Shown piece after piece: positions 17,998 through 29,300 of a stretch of 64,000 nt of DNA. This DNA is from Planctomycetaceae bacterium (lineage in GTDB: Bacteria > Planctomycetota > Planctomycetia > Pirellulales > Pirellulaceae). Where the stretch lies: contig JAIYDN010000076.1 in NCBI GenBank assembly GCA_027487485.1, forward strand, positions 1 through 64,000. The letters are read 5' to 3'. Position 1 is the stretch's first letter; the number at the start of each line of letters is the position of its first letter. Both the position numbers and the translations under genes were made by a program. The notes under the pieces are model-generated. The model searched no databases and was not told where the DNA came from. It worked only from the letters and a program-made list of their open reading frames with translations.

Positions 17998-19320
17998 ATG
18001 GCTTCTGACATCCTCCACATTAAGGACGGCTATTTCTTCGAAGTACCTAAGGCACTTTGGAGAAGCAAGTTGGACAAACCTTCCGACTTTCCTTCTTGGT
18101 TCGTTCGGTTGGATTCAGACTTCCAAGCGATGGAAGCGGAAACTCTGATCGTTGGGTTGCGAGAGCTGGGAGTCGCCGAACAGGAGTTGGTTCTTGCTAA
18201 AGAAAATTGGCTTGAATGGCAACAAGCGTCTTCCAAGAACGCTGCATGGCCGTTTGATGCCTACTTGGAAAAGCAATCTGCGGACGTGATGAAAACGGCG
18301 GGAGTGTGGGCCGCCAAGAACTCCCCCAAAGCGACCAATTCTTATCAAGCTTATTTGGCCGGCAATACAAGGCCTGCGATCGATTGGTTTGTTCAGATTG
18401 AGAAGAACCCGTCGAACCTTGCGAAATGGAACGAATTGAAGTCGAAGGTAAACTCAGACGATTACCTTCAATCTTACTTAACGGAAGGTCCGAAGTGGGA
18501 CGCGTCGAAACTGGCAGAATACAACGCCACACTTGACGGCAAGATTATGATCCCGCAGCCTTTCGGCACTCCAAGAAATGCCTACGAGCCAGAATCTGGA
18601 TTTTGCATTTCGAGATACATGATCATTGAGTTGGTCGTGGCTGTGATTTGCCTCGCTTTGTTTGGGTGGCTTGCAAAACGAGTCGCAAGCGGAAACGCTC
18701 CGAAAGGCAAGGCTTGGAACATGTTGGAAGGCCTCACCAGTTGGGTCAAAACCGATGTGGTTGTGCCCGCGATGGGCGAGCATGACGCGAAGAAGTTTAT
18801 GCCACTGATGTGGACGTTTTTCTTTTTCATCCTCGGTTGCAATTTGATGGGAATGTTCCCTTGGGTTGGATCCCCTACCGCCTCGATTGGAACAACTGCG
18901 GCGCTGGCGGCGATTGTTTTTCTGATCGGTCTTGTTCTCGGTGTGAAAACGTTCGGTGTGGTGGGTTATTTGAAGAATATTTGTCCAGAACTAGGTTTGC
19001 CTTGGTATCTTTCCTTTTGGATTGTTCCACTGCTTTGGGCAATTGAATTGCTGTCGTTGTTCATTAAGCACGGCGTTTTAGCGGTTCGATTGTTGATGAA
19101 CATGGGAGCCGGACACTTGGCTCTATTGGGGATTCTTGGAATTGGAATTAGCGTAACAGCGGCACAAATGAGTGCCCCCGCATGGGGCAGTGTTGCTTTT
19201 ATATCTGTAGTTGGTACGACTTTGATCAGCGTGCTTGAGCTCTTTGTGGCTTTTCTGCAGGCTTGTTTGTTTACTTTCTTGGCGGCGATGTTCATCGGTA
19301 GTTCGATGCACCACCACTAG
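17998..19320 (+). CDS. atpB: ATP synthase F0 subunit a with a long N-terminal extension
   Basis: Proton-channel subunit of F-type ATP synthase. At 440 residues it is far longer than the 240-290 usual in bacteria. Residues about 1-205 are a hydrophilic, Trp- and Lys-rich extension with no recognised domain and no signal peptide; the first membrane helix starts near residue 208. The C-terminal half is a standard subunit a, with the essential arginine in LAVRLLMNMGAGHL (Arg364). It is the first gene of the operon; no atpI is seen before it. The extension might form a cytoplasmic domain or reach the stalk; this is inference. Confidence 0.93.
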   Translation: MASDILHIKDGYFFEVPKALWRSKLDKPSDFPSWFVRLDSDFQAMEAETLIVGLRELGVAEQELVLAKENWLEWQQASSKNAAWPFDAYLEKQSADVMKTAGVWAAKNSPKATNSYQAYLAGNTRPAIDWFVQIEKNPSNLAKWNELKSKVNSDDYLQSYLTEGPKWDASKLAEYNATLDGKIMIPQPFGTPRNAYEPESGFCISRYMIIELVVAVICLALFGWLAKRVASGNAPKGKAWNMLEGLTSWVKTDVVVPAMGEHDAKKFMPLMWTFFFFILGCNLMGMFPWVGSPTASIGTTAALAAIVFLIGLVLGVKTFGVVGYLKNICPELGLPWYLSFWIVPLLWAIELLSLFIKHGVLAVRLLMNMGAGHLALLGILGIGISVTAAQMSAPAWGSVAFISVVGTTLISVLELFVAFLQACLFTFLAAMFIGSSMHHH

Positions 19321-19409
19321 GAATGTTGAGATGTTTTTGTTTGGACTTCAACTGGCGTTGGAGTCTAGTTTTTGGTTCCAGGCGAGTTTTGAAGCGTTAC
19401 GATAGCTAG

Positions 19410-19703
<294 letters not shown>

Positions 19704-19750
19704 TTTTTATTTCAGATTTAGTGGTTGCTCGCACTCAAGTGGAACGCGAC

Positions 19751-20374
19751 ATGTATATCGGTATGCGAAAGCTGGTTTTGTTAACTGCGTTGGTATCTTC
19801 CATCGCGGCAGCAGATGGTTTGTTTGCAAGTGATGGCCACGGCTCCGACCCAACGTCTGGGCATGCCAATCCGAGTTTAGACTCGTTGATCGAGTTCCGA
19901 AGCGACAAGGCGATATGGTCTGTAGTTGTTTTCGGACTTTTGTTTGGCGGGTTGTACGTACTTGCTTGGAAGCCTATTTCCCAAGGTCTCGAGATGCGAG
20001 AACAAGGGATTGCGACTCAACTTGCCGATGCCAAGCGTGCTTCGGAAGAAGCGATGGCAAAGTTGAAAGAGTATGACGCGAAACTCCAAACCGCCCATGC
20101 TCAAGCTCAGGATTTGCTTGTTCAGGCTCGTAAAGATGCCGAGAGTGCAGGTCAACGAATCGTTTCAGAGGCGCAATCCGAAGCGACTCGTCAACGCGAC
20201 CGTGCCTTGACGGACATCGAGTCGGCCAAGCAGGCCGCCTTGAGCGAACTGTCTGGCAAGAGCACAGACATTGCGTTTTCGCTTGCCAGACGGGTCGTTG
20301 GGCGAGAATTGAAAACAGAAGATCATCAGCAATTGATTGCCGATGCGTTATCCAAAATGCCAAGCCGTAACTAG
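19751..20374 (+). CDS. atpF: ATP synthase F0 subunit b
   Basis: Peripheral-stalk subunit. About 208 residues from the ATG at 19751, with GGA seven bases before; a frame extension back to 19685 would overlap atpE and is unlikely. The N-terminus looks like a signal peptide (MRKLVLLTALVSSIAAADG), then comes a polar stretch, a membrane helix (about residues 57-75), and a long charged coiled coil rich in Ala, Glu and Lys (about 80-190), as expected for the b dimer. As with subunit c in this operon, an extra N-terminal signal-like segment is present. Confidence 0.92.
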   Translation: MYIGMRKLVLLTALVSSIAAADGLFASDGHGSDPTSGHANPSLDSLIEFRSDKAIWSVVVFGLLFGGLYVLAWKPISQGLEMREQGIATQLADAKRASEEAMAKLKEYDAKLQTAHAQAQDLLVQARKDAESAGQRIVSEAQSEATRQRDRALTDIESAKQAALSELSGKSTDIAFSLARRVVGRELKTEDHQQLIADALSKMPSRN

Positions 20375-20395
20375 TCCAACTCGCGAAGAAATACG

Positions 20396-21016
20396 ATGTC
20401 GGAATCCAAACAAACCACAACCGTATTCGATGATGAATCGATGCATGTTGGGCAAGTCTATGCAAAGGCCTTGCTAGCCGCTTCCGAAGCGGCCGGTAAT
20501 GTCGACGCGATGGTAGCTCAATTTGAATCATTCGTTCATGACGTTTTGGACAAACAGCCGATCTTGGAGTCGGCGTTGGCCAATCCAAAGCTCGGATCGG
20601 ATGAAAAGATCCAAGTTCTTGACAAAGCTTTTGCTGGCAAGATGGACGGAACGTTGTTGAAGTTTCTGAAAGTATTGGCCACTAGACGTCGTTTCGGAGC
20701 CATCCGTAGCGTTTTCCAGTCGGTTTCCAATCTGCGCGATGAAGCGATTGGGCGACTAAGAATTCTAGTCACAACGGCTCAGCCCTTGGACGTGAAAGCC
20801 TTGGAAGCATTGAAGACCAAATTGAGCGGTATTTTCAAGAAGGAAGTCATCCTCAACACCAAAGTGGATGCGACCGTATTGGGTGGTTTGCTGATTCGAG
20901 TTGGGGACGTTGTCTACGACGGAAGCGTCGATGGACAGTTAAAACAACTGCGTGCAGCCACTATTGCTAAAGCCGAGCAAACGATTCGTGATAAGCTCAG
21001 TTCACTCGCTTCTTAG
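20396..21016 (+). CDS. atpH: ATP synthase F1 subunit delta
   Basis: Links the peripheral stalk to the F1 head. 206 residues, slightly longer than the usual 177-190 because of about 15 extra N-terminal residues. Family features visible: the helical N-terminal domain starting at YAKALLAASEAAG, and the C-terminal KKEVILNTKVDATVLGGLLIRVGDVVYDGSV signature with LRAA after it. Begins 21 bases after atpF. An 86-base gap with no clear structure separates it from atpA. Confidence 0.95.
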   Translation: MSESKQTTTVFDDESMHVGQVYAKALLAASEAAGNVDAMVAQFESFVHDVLDKQPILESALANPKLGSDEKIQVLDKAFAGKMDGTLLKFLKVLATRRRFGAIRSVFQSVSNLRDEAIGRLRILVTTAQPLDVKALEALKTKLSGIFKKEVILNTKVDATVLGGLLIRVGDVVYDGSVDGQLKQLRAATIAKAEQTIRDKLSSLAS

Positions 21017-21102
21017 GAAGCGATCCAAAACAAATTTTTCCAGTTCGCAACGATGCGAGCTACCAAACCTTTGATCCATTGTTAGTCGTTGATTAGTAAA
21101 CC

Positions 21103-22608
21103 ATGAAATTCAATTCGGACGAAATTGCATCGGTCATTCAGGCCGAGATACAACAGTTTGGTAGCACCGTTGACGTGCGTGAAGTCGGGACCGTGCTCGA
21201 GGTGGGGGACGGTATTGCTCGTGTTTACGGGCTATCCAACGTCATGTCTGGGGAAATGGTCGAGTTTCCTAGCGGGGTAACAGGCCTTGCGTTCAACCTG
21301 GAAGAAAAGAGCGTCGGGGTCATCATTCTGGGTGACTTCTTGAGCATCAAAGAAGGGGACGAGGTCAAGGCGCTAGGACGACTGCTTTCGGTACCAGCTG
21401 GAGACGCTGTCATCGGTCGCGTTCTTGATCCGCTAGGGAATCCTTTGGATGGCAAGGGCCCAGTTAACGCGACGATCACTCGTCCTGTAGAAATCATTGC
21501 GACCGGCGTTGCAGAACGACAACCCGTTCACGAGCCAATGCAAACCGGTATCAAAGCGATTGACGCGATGACTCCGATTGGTCGTGGACAACGCGAATTG
21601 ATCATCGGTGACCGAAAGACTGGCAAGACCGCTGTTGCGGTCGACGCAATCGTGAATCAAAAAGGCAAAGGAGTTAAGTGCTTCTATGTCGCCATCGGTC
21701 AAAAAGACTCCTCGGTCGCTTTGGTGATCGATGCTTTGGAAAAAGCAGGAGCCATGGAATACACGACGGTCATCGTTTCAGGTGCTAGCTCGCCTGCACC
21801 TTTGCAGTATGTTGCCCCCTATGCGGGAACCGCGATGGCAGAACACTACATGTTCAATGGTGGACATGCTCTGATTGTTTATGATGACTTGAGCAAGCAA
21901 GCGGTTGCATACCGACAGTTGAGTTTGTTGATGCGTCGACCACCAGGACGGGAAGCTTTCCCTGGGGACGTGTTTTATTGCCACAGTCGCTTGTTGGAGC
22001 GATCCGCCAAGCTTTCCAAGGAACTTGGTGGCGGATCGCTTACCAGTTTGCCAATTATTGAAACTCTGGAAGGTGAAGTTTCGGCATACATTCCAACCAA
22101 CGTGATTTCGATCACGGACGGGCAGATCTATCTCCAGCCTGACTTGTTCTTTGCGGGTATTCGTCCTGCGATGAACGTTGGTATTTCGGTTTCGCGAGTT
22201 GGTGGTAATGCTCAGATCAAGGCGATGAAGAAGGTCGCTGGCGGTTTGCGTCTTGACTTGGCATCCTTCCGAGAACTGGAAGCGTTTGCTCAGCTTGGTA
22301 CAGAACTGGATCCTGCGACTCAATCGAAACTCGATCGGGGTTATCGAATGGTGGAATTGCTGAAGCAAGGGCAATACCAACCGATGGAAGTCGCCGAGCA
22401 GATCATCAGCATCTACGCTGGAACTCGAGGTTATCTCGATGAAGTTGCAGTCGATCGCGTTCGTGAGTTTGAGATCGGATTGCTGAACTTTGTCCGTGAC
22501 CGAAAGCCAGAATTGTTGACCAAGATCCGTGAGGTTGCGGATTTGACATCGGAGATTGAAGAACAGATTAAATCTGCGATCACCACCTTCAAGGCATCGT
22601 TCCGCTAA
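21103..22608 (+). CDS. atpA: ATP synthase F1 subunit alpha
   Basis: Regulatory nucleotide-binding subunit of the F1 head. 501 residues, standard length. Seen: N-terminal beta-barrel ([18 protein letters not shown]), Walker [10 protein letters not shown] near residue 170, Walker B region [11 protein letters not shown], the catalytic-site arginine motif [16 protein letters not shown], and the helical C-terminal domain. Fifth gene of the operon, followed by atpG after 26 bases. Confidence 0.98.
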   Translation: MKFNSDEIASVIQAEIQQFGSTVDVREVGTVLEVGDGIARVYGLSNVMSGEMVEFPSGVTGLAFNLEEKSVGVIILGDFLSIKEGDEVKALGRLLSVPAGDAVIGRVLDPLGNPLDGKGPVNATITRPVEIIATGVAERQPVHEPMQTGIKAIDAMTPIGRGQRELIIGDRKTGKTAVAVDAIVNQKGKGVKCFYVAIGQKDSSVALVIDALEKAGAMEYTTVIVSGASSPAPLQYVAPYAGTAMAEHYMFNGGHALIVYDDLSKQAVAYRQLSLLMRRPPGREAFPGDVFYCHSRLLERSAKLSKELGGGSLTSLPIIETLEGEVSAYIPTNVISITDGQIYLQPDLFFAGIRPAMNVGISVSRVGGNAQIKAMKKVAGGLRLDLASFRELEAFAQLGTELDPATQSKLDRGYRMVELLKQGQYQPMEVAEQIISIYAGTRGYLDEVAVDRVREFEIGLLNFVRDRKPELLTKIREVADLTSEIEEQIKSAITTFKASFR

Positions 22609-22634
22609 GCGATTGAGCAAAGGTAGGTCTAGCA

Positions 22635-23543
22635 ATGGCAAATATTCGTCAGCTCGACAAAAGACGTAAGTCTGTCAAAAACATTCGTAAGATTACACGA
22701 ACCATGGAGTTGATCGCTACAGGGCGATTCAAGAAAGCCATGGATCGTGCAGCGGCCGCAACGGACTACACCAAGCGAATCACTGCAATCGTACAAGACT
22801 TGGCCAACAGTGGTACCGAGGTATCGCATCCGCTGCTAACCGCTCACGAGAAAATCGACTCGATCGATATGCTCGTACTGACGGCCAATCGCGGTCTTTG
22901 CGGCGGCTACAACGGATCGGTGGTTCGAGCCGCAACCGCTCGGCGTGCCGAGATCATGCAACAGATTCAAAATGGCGAGATCAGCGTTAGCGGCAAGCGT
23001 GGTATTTCCGCGATGCGTTACGCAGGTATCCCGATTGAAAAAACCTACACCGAGTTTGATGACAAGCCTTCTTTCGCGGCGGTTGCCAGGATTGCAGACG
23101 ATCTGATTGAGCGTTACATCACCGGCAAGATTGACCGAGTTGATGTGGCTTACACGAAGTTTGTCAGCGTTTCGAAGCAAGTCGCAGTGGTCGAAACATT
23201 GCTTCCGTTTTCAAGTCTCGCAGTCCCTTCGGCTGAAAAAGCAACCGGTGCCGGAGCCGCCTCGGGAACCAGTGCTGGCACCAAAGACGACTACGAGTTC
23301 TTGCCGTCGGCCTCGGCGATTTTGGAAGAAGTTGTTCCAGCTAGCTTCCGAGCTCGGCTGTTCAAGTGCTTCTTAGATGCGGCTGTTAGCGAGCAGATCG
23401 CGCGAATGGTGGCGATGAAAAGCGCTACCGAAAACGCCGGAGACATTATCAAGTCCTTGTCAAGACGCTACAACCGAGCTCGACAAAGCAAGATTACTCA
23501 AGAGATCATGGAAATCATCGGTGGCGTTGAGGCCCTTGGTTAA
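22635..23543 (+). CDS. atpG: ATP synthase F1 subunit gamma
   Basis: Central rotor shaft. 302 residues. The N-terminal helix (DKRRKSVKNIRKITRTMELIATGRFKKA) and C-terminal helix (ASENAGD-like MKSATENAGDIIKSL...YNRARQSKITQEIMEI) are typical. The middle (about residues 195-225) carries an Ala/Gly/Thr-rich insert (GAGAASGTSAG) of low complexity that most bacterial gamma subunits lack. A terminator-like hairpin follows at 23574-23605 before atpD. Confidence 0.97.
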   Translation: MANIRQLDKRRKSVKNIRKITRTMELIATGRFKKAMDRAAAATDYTKRITAIVQDLANSGTEVSHPLLTAHEKIDSIDMLVLTANRGLCGGYNGSVVRAATARRAEIMQQIQNGEISVSGKRGISAMRYAGIPIEKTYTEFDDKPSFAAVARIADDLIERYITGKIDRVDVAYTKFVSVSKQVAVVETLLPFSSLAVPSAEKATGAGAASGTSAGTKDDYEFLPSASAILEEVVPASFRARLFKCFLDAAVSEQIARMVAMKSATENAGDIIKSLSRRYNRARQSKITQEIMEIIGGVEALG

Positions 23544-23573
23544 ACCACAAATCAATCGTTCCAGGTCCATCGA

Positions 23574-23605
23574 GAATGGATCCGGGTTACGATCCATTCC
23601 TTTTT
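23574..23605 (+). terminator. Terminator-like hairpin inside the atp operon
   Basis: GAATGGATC (23574-23582) and GATCCATTC (23591-23599) form a perfect nine-pair stem with an eight-base loop, followed by CTTTTTG. This is the form of an intrinsic terminator, yet it lies between atpG and atpD. It could partly terminate, stabilise the upstream mRNA or be a processing site. A TTGACA at 23604-23609 directly after it is a possible -35 for an atpDC promoter, but the -10 is weak and would leave almost no leader. Confidence 0.6.
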
Positions 23606-23607
23606 GA

Positions 23608-25104
<1,497 letters not shown>

Positions 25105-25133
25105 TCTGAACCGGTCCAATAGAAACAAGAATC

Positions 25134-25532
25134 ATGAGCAACGACGGTAAAGTACATTGTGTGGTTGTCACTCCGGAAAAAACGGAGCTGGATACGGTTT
25201 GTGACTCGTTGGTTCTTCCATTGTTTGATGGTGAACTTGGAATCCAACCTGGTCGAGCACCCATGGTTGGAAGACTTGGGTTCGGAATTCTCAAGATCCG
25301 AACCGGCACTTCGGTTGTAGAGTGGTTTGTGGATGGTGGTTTCGTTCAGGTGACTCGTGAAGGTGTTAACATCTTGACCGACAGTTTGGTAAAACCATCG
25401 GAAATCGACCGGAAGCAAGCGGAGTCGGACTTAGATCGCGCTATGGCGATTAAGTCTACAACACCTGAGACTGCAGCATTGAAGGAACGGTCTCTTGCTC
25501 AAGCTAGAGCCAAAGTACGTCTAGGCAGTTAG
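25134..25532 (+). CDS. atpC: ATP synthase F1 subunit epsilon
   Basis: Regulatory and coupling subunit at the foot of gamma. 132 residues: N-terminal beta-sandwich (HCVVVTPEKTELDT, FDGELGIQPGRAPMVGRLGFG, VDGGFVQVTREGVNILTD) and a two-helix C-terminal domain. Last gene of the operon, 29 bases after atpD. The convergent dnaE stop lies 155 bases on. Confidence 0.95.
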   Translation: MSNDGKVHCVVVTPEKTELDTVCDSLVLPLFDGELGIQPGRAPMVGRLGFGILKIRTGTSVVEWFVDGGFVQVTREGVNILTDSLVKPSEIDRKQAESDLDRAMAIKSTTPETAALKERSLAQARAKVRLGS

Positions 25533-25554
25533 CACTCGCTAATCGGACCAAGAT

Positions 25555-25573
25555 ACGAATCCCGTTTCGTTTT
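25555..25573 (+). terminator. Weak candidate terminator after atpC
   Basis: ACGAA (25555-25559) and TTCGT (25566-25570) can form a five-pair hairpin followed by TTT and AAAA. It is the only terminator-like structure I see between the convergent atpC and dnaE, and it is weak. Confidence 0.3.
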
Positions 25574-25687
25574 AAAAGTATATCGCCCTTCTTTCGAAGC
25601 GGCCTGTAGTACCTTGGTCGTTATCGTTTGCAAGGTTCTAACCGTTCTGGCTTGCTGCCTAGCGGTTTTCTTCGATGCAACCTTGGA

Positions 25688-28600
25688 TTACGTTTTGCGG
25701 GCGTATTCCTTGCCGTTCCCACCGCTCTTTAAAGTTGGCTTCGTCATCAATAACCGATGGCTTCCAGGGCCAAGTAGATCATCAAGCCTCGATCGAAGTT
25801 CGGGGCTGATCGTGACCTTCTGCTTAGCGGACTTCACATGCACGACATCGCCTGACTCCAACTTGATGGCGAAGAGAATGTCGCGTTGGCCTGGATAGCC
25901 TCGCAAAATTTCGCGAATCTTGCCGATCATTTCGGGCTGGTGTCGAAGCTGATCAAACGAGATGTGGATCCCGGTAGTAAAGCGTGTGTCCGCTTCCTGG
26001 ATTGGAAACATTTCATTGACCAGCAAATTGAATTCGTCCTCGCCTCGCTTGTCGACGGTGCCGCGAATCAACACGACTGCGTCGGGTTGGATCATTTCGC
26101 CATACTTTTCCATCCCGTCTGGCCAACAGATCCCTCGCACGTAGCCGTCCATGTCTTCGAGATCGAAGTTAGCGTACTTCGACGATTGACCTGGCTTCGG
26201 ATTTTTGACGTGGGCTATCTTGATGGAAGAGATCATGCCCCCCATCAACACCTCGTCTCGCTTCTTGACCGTTTTCACCGTTTGCGAATTGTGAGAACAA
26301 AAAGCTTTCAGAATCGCATCGTATTCCGAAAGAGGATGTGCGGTTAGGTAATAGCCAAGCACTTCCTTCTCCATCGCCAGCATTTCCTTCTCCGGGAACT
26401 CGGGGACGTCGGGCAGCACAATCTTGACCTCTTGAACGACCTCTTCAAAATCGTCAAACAGGCTCATCTGGCCACTCTTGCGGTCCTTCAGTTTCGACGC
26501 TCCGCCTTGCAGAGCCTTTTCTAGAACGGCATTCAGCTGGGCACGACGTGCGCCGAAGCAGTCCATTGCCCCGGCTCGGATCAGGGACTCGATGGTCGCT
26601 CGTCCGCATTGCACCACGTCAACTCGTTCGCAGAAATCAAAGATGTCTTTGAAGGGGCCATTCTTCAGCCGTTCTCGCGCTACCGCTTCCGCGGCCGAAC
26701 CACCGCAGCCCTTGATGGCGGACAGCCCGAAGTAGATCTTGTCGTCTGCGACGCTGAAATCCGAGCGACATGTGTTTACGTTAGGTGGTTCGACCGTGAT
26801 TCCCATACGTTGGCAATCTTCCAGGTGTTCCACCAGCCCGTCTTTGCGCTTGAAATTGCGGTTCGGGATATCGCCGGTTAGCAAGGCAGCCATGAATTCC
26901 ACTTTAAAGTGAGTCTTCAAGTAGGCCGTTTGGTAGGCGATCAAAGCGTAAGCCGTGGAGTGGCTCTTGTTGAAGCCGTAGCCTGCGAACTTCAGAATCA
27001 TGTTCCAGAAGTCTTCCGCTTCCTTCTGGGATAGACCTTTTTCCACGCAGCCCGCCAGGAATTTTTCCGCGTTAGCCGCGATCAACGACTCCTTCTTCTT
27101 GCTGATTGCCTTGATGCACGTGTAGGCTTTGGCCAGCTCGATTCCGCCTAGCCCGTTTAGGATCCGCATCACTTGCTCTTGGTAGACCATCACACCGTTG
27201 GTCTCAGCAAGGATTTCTTCAAGGACCGGATGCAAATAGACAGCCGCTTTGCGTTTGTTCTTGACCGCGACATAATCATCCACCATCCCGCCTTCTAGCG
27301 GGCCGGGTCGATACAACGCGTTCGTCGCGATGATGTCGTGAAAATGGTCCGGCTTCATGCGTTGCAGAAGATCTCGAATACCGCCACTTTCTAGCTGGAA
27401 TACACCCTTGGTCTCGCCTCGCTTGAGCAATTCGAACGTTGGAACATCGTCCAGTGGGAAATCGAGCGGATCGATTCGGTGTCCGCGAGTCTGCTCGATA
27501 ATGTCGACCGACTTAGAAAGGATCGTTAAGTTCCGCAGTCCAAGAAAGTCCATCTTCAAAAGGCCAGCTGCTTCGACGTCGCCCATCGACCATTGTGTGA
27601 TGATGTCTTCTTTGCCAGAGACACGCATCAGCGGAACATAATCAGTGAGCGGTTTGTCCGCGATTACGACGGCAGCGGCGTGTGTTCCGATATTCCGGGC
27701 CATCCCCTCCACTTTGCCGGCGACATCGATCAGCTCGCGAATGTCGGGGTCGTTGTCGTAGAGCTTCTTAAGATCTTCGCTTTGCGCCAAAGCGTCTTTG
27801 ATCGTAATTTTAGGATCGTCAGGGACCAATTCGCTGACTTCGACAACTCGATTGAGAGGCAGCCCCAAAGTTCTGCCAACATCCTTGATGGCACCACGCG
27901 CCTTCAGGGTGCCGAACGTTCCGATTTGAGCGACGTTGGCCTCGCCGTACTTTTCCTTGACGTAGCGAATGATTTCGCCGCGTCGTTCCTGGCAAAAATC
28001 GATATCGATATCGGGTGCTTCGAGTCGGCTTTCGTCTAGGAAACGTTCGAAGAGCAGATCGTACTTGATCGGGCAAACGTGCGACAAATACAGCGCATAA
28101 CAAACCAGTGCACCGACGCCGCTGCCCCGAGCTGTCGCCGGCACGTTGATCTCGCGAGCGTAGCGAACAAAGTCCCAAACGATCAAAAAGTAGTTGGAGA
28201 AGCCGAGCTTTTGAATAACTGCTAGCTCGCGATCCAAGCGATCTTCGACAACTTGAGCCAGCTTTCCGTCGATCAGCATGTCGGAGCTTTTGGCATAGCG
28301 AGCCATTAGACCTTCCCGACATAATTTGCGAAGGTATTCGTCCGGGGTTAGCGGTTCAGGAATCGTGTACGATGGGAAATTGCGAGAACCCAAATCCAGC
28401 TGGATATCGACGGAGTTTGCGATCTCCTGCGAGCGAGCCACAGCGTCCGCGTGTCCGGGGAAGTTCAGGTACATTTCTTCTGGGGAGCGAAGGTAAAATT
28501 CGTTCCCTTCCATTTGCATCCGATTGGAGTCCGTTCGGAATTTTCCTGTGCTGATGCAAACCATGACATCCTGGAGCTCGGCGTCCTCGCGATCCACGTA

Positions 28601-29269
28601 GTGTGCGTCGCTGGTAGCAACCAAGGGAATACCCACTCGGTTGGCAACTTCGACCGCTCCTGCCATTTGCTGACGTTGGATCTCGATCTTGTTGTTCATG
28701 ATCTCAATAAAGAATCGATCGCCGAAGACGCGATCGAACCATTGAGTCACTTCGACAGCCTCTTGGATGGCCGAGTCGGTGTCATAGCCCTTCAAGATTG
28801 CGCGTGAGAATTCGCTGGAGACACAACCACTTAAGCAGATGATGCCCTCGCTGTACGCTTCCAATGCTTGCTTATCGATTCGAGGCTTGAAGTAGAAGCC
28901 CTCGAGGCTCGCGATCGATGCCAGGCGGATCAAGTTCTTGAAGCCTGTGCGATTTTTGGCCAGCAGAGTCAAGTGATAGGCGGCTTCTTTGGAAGAGGAC
29001 GCATCCCGTTCGAATCGGCTGCCAGGTGCGACGTATGCTTCGTAACCAAGAATCGGGTTGATGCCCAATTCTCTCGCTTTGCGATAAAACTCCAGCGAGC
29101 CGTGAAGGTTTCCGTGGTCAGTGATCGCAAGAGCCGACATGCCGTGCGACTTGGCCCGTTGCAACAATTTCCCGATGGGGCTTGCCCCGTCTAGAAGGCT
29201 GTAATGGGTATGGCAATGGAGGTGCGTGAATGGACGAGACGGCGCGGCAGGGGTTTCGAGAGTGGACAT
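25688..29269 (-). CDS. dnaE: DNA polymerase III subunit alpha
   Basis: Replicative polymerase catalytic subunit. 1193 residues, close to the usual DnaE1 length. Domains: N-terminal PHP (FTHLHCHTHYSLLDGAS, ALAITDHGNLHG), palm with the catalytic aspartates in PDIDIDFCQERRGE, the finger region with GVMVYQEQVMRI and GYGFNKSHSTAYALIAYQTAYLK, the helix-hairpin-helix (GAMDCFG), and the C-terminal OB fold (VLMGGMISSIK...YANFDLEDMDG). Start is the ATG at 29269. Convergent with the ATP synthase operon. It lies 31 bases after a small ORF and may share a transcript with mfnB. Confidence 0.97.
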   Translation of the reverse strand: MSTLETPAAPSRPFTHLHCHTHYSLLDGASPIGKLLQRAKSHGMSALAITDHGNLHGSLEFYRKARELGINPILGYEAYVAPGSRFERDASSSKEAAYHLTLLAKNRTGFKNLIRLASIASLEGFYFKPRIDKQALEAYSEGIICLSGCVSSEFSRAILKGYDTDSAIQEAVEVTQWFDRVFGDRFFIEIMNNKIEIQRQQMAGAVEVANRVGIPLVATSDAHYVDREDAELQDVMVCISTGKFRTDSNRMQMEGNEFYLRSPEEMYLNFPGHADAVARSQEIANSVDIQLDLGSRNFPSYTIPEPLTPDEYLRKLCREGLMARYAKSSDMLIDGKLAQVVEDRLDRELAVIQKLGFSNYFLIVWDFVRYAREINVPATARGSGVGALVCYALYLSHVCPIKYDLLFERFLDESRLEAPDIDIDFCQERRGEIIRYVKEKYGEANVAQIGTFGTLKARGAIKDVGRTLGLPLNRVVEVSELVPDDPKITIKDALAQSEDLKKLYDNDPDIRELIDVAGKVEGMARNIGTHAAAVVIADKPLTDYVPLMRVSGKEDIITQWSMGDVEAAGLLKMDFLGLRNLTILSKSVDIIEQTRGHRIDPLDFPLDDVPTFELLKRGETKGVFQLESGGIRDLLQRMKPDHFHDIIATNALYRPGPLEGGMVDDYVAVKNKRKAAVYLHPVLEEILAETNGVMVYQEQVMRILNGLGGIELAKAYTCIKAISKKKESLIAANAEKFLAGCVEKGLSQKEAEDFWNMILKFAGYGFNKSHSTAYALIAYQTAYLKTHFKVEFMAALLTGDIPNRNFKRKDGLVEHLEDCQRMGITVEPPNVNTCRSDFSVADDKIYFGLSAIKGCGGSAAEAVARERLKNGPFKDIFDFCERVDVVQCGRATIESLIRAGAMDCFGARRAQLNAVLEKALQGGASKLKDRKSGQMSLFDDFEEVVQEVKIVLPDVPEFPEKEMLAMEKEVLGYYLTAHPLSEYDAILKAFCSHNSQTVKTVKKRDEVLMGGMISSIKIAHVKNPKPGQSSKYANFDLEDMDGYVRGICWPDGMEKYGEMIQPDAVVLIRGTVDKRGEDEFNLLVNEMFPIQEADTRFTTGIHISFDQLRHQPEMIGKIREILRGYPGQRDILFAIKLESGDVVHVKSAKQKVTISPELRSRLDDLLGPGSHRLLMTKPTLKSGGNGKEYARKT

Positions 29270-29300
29270 GGTTTCGAGAGAAAAACGAAAGGGGGCGTGA

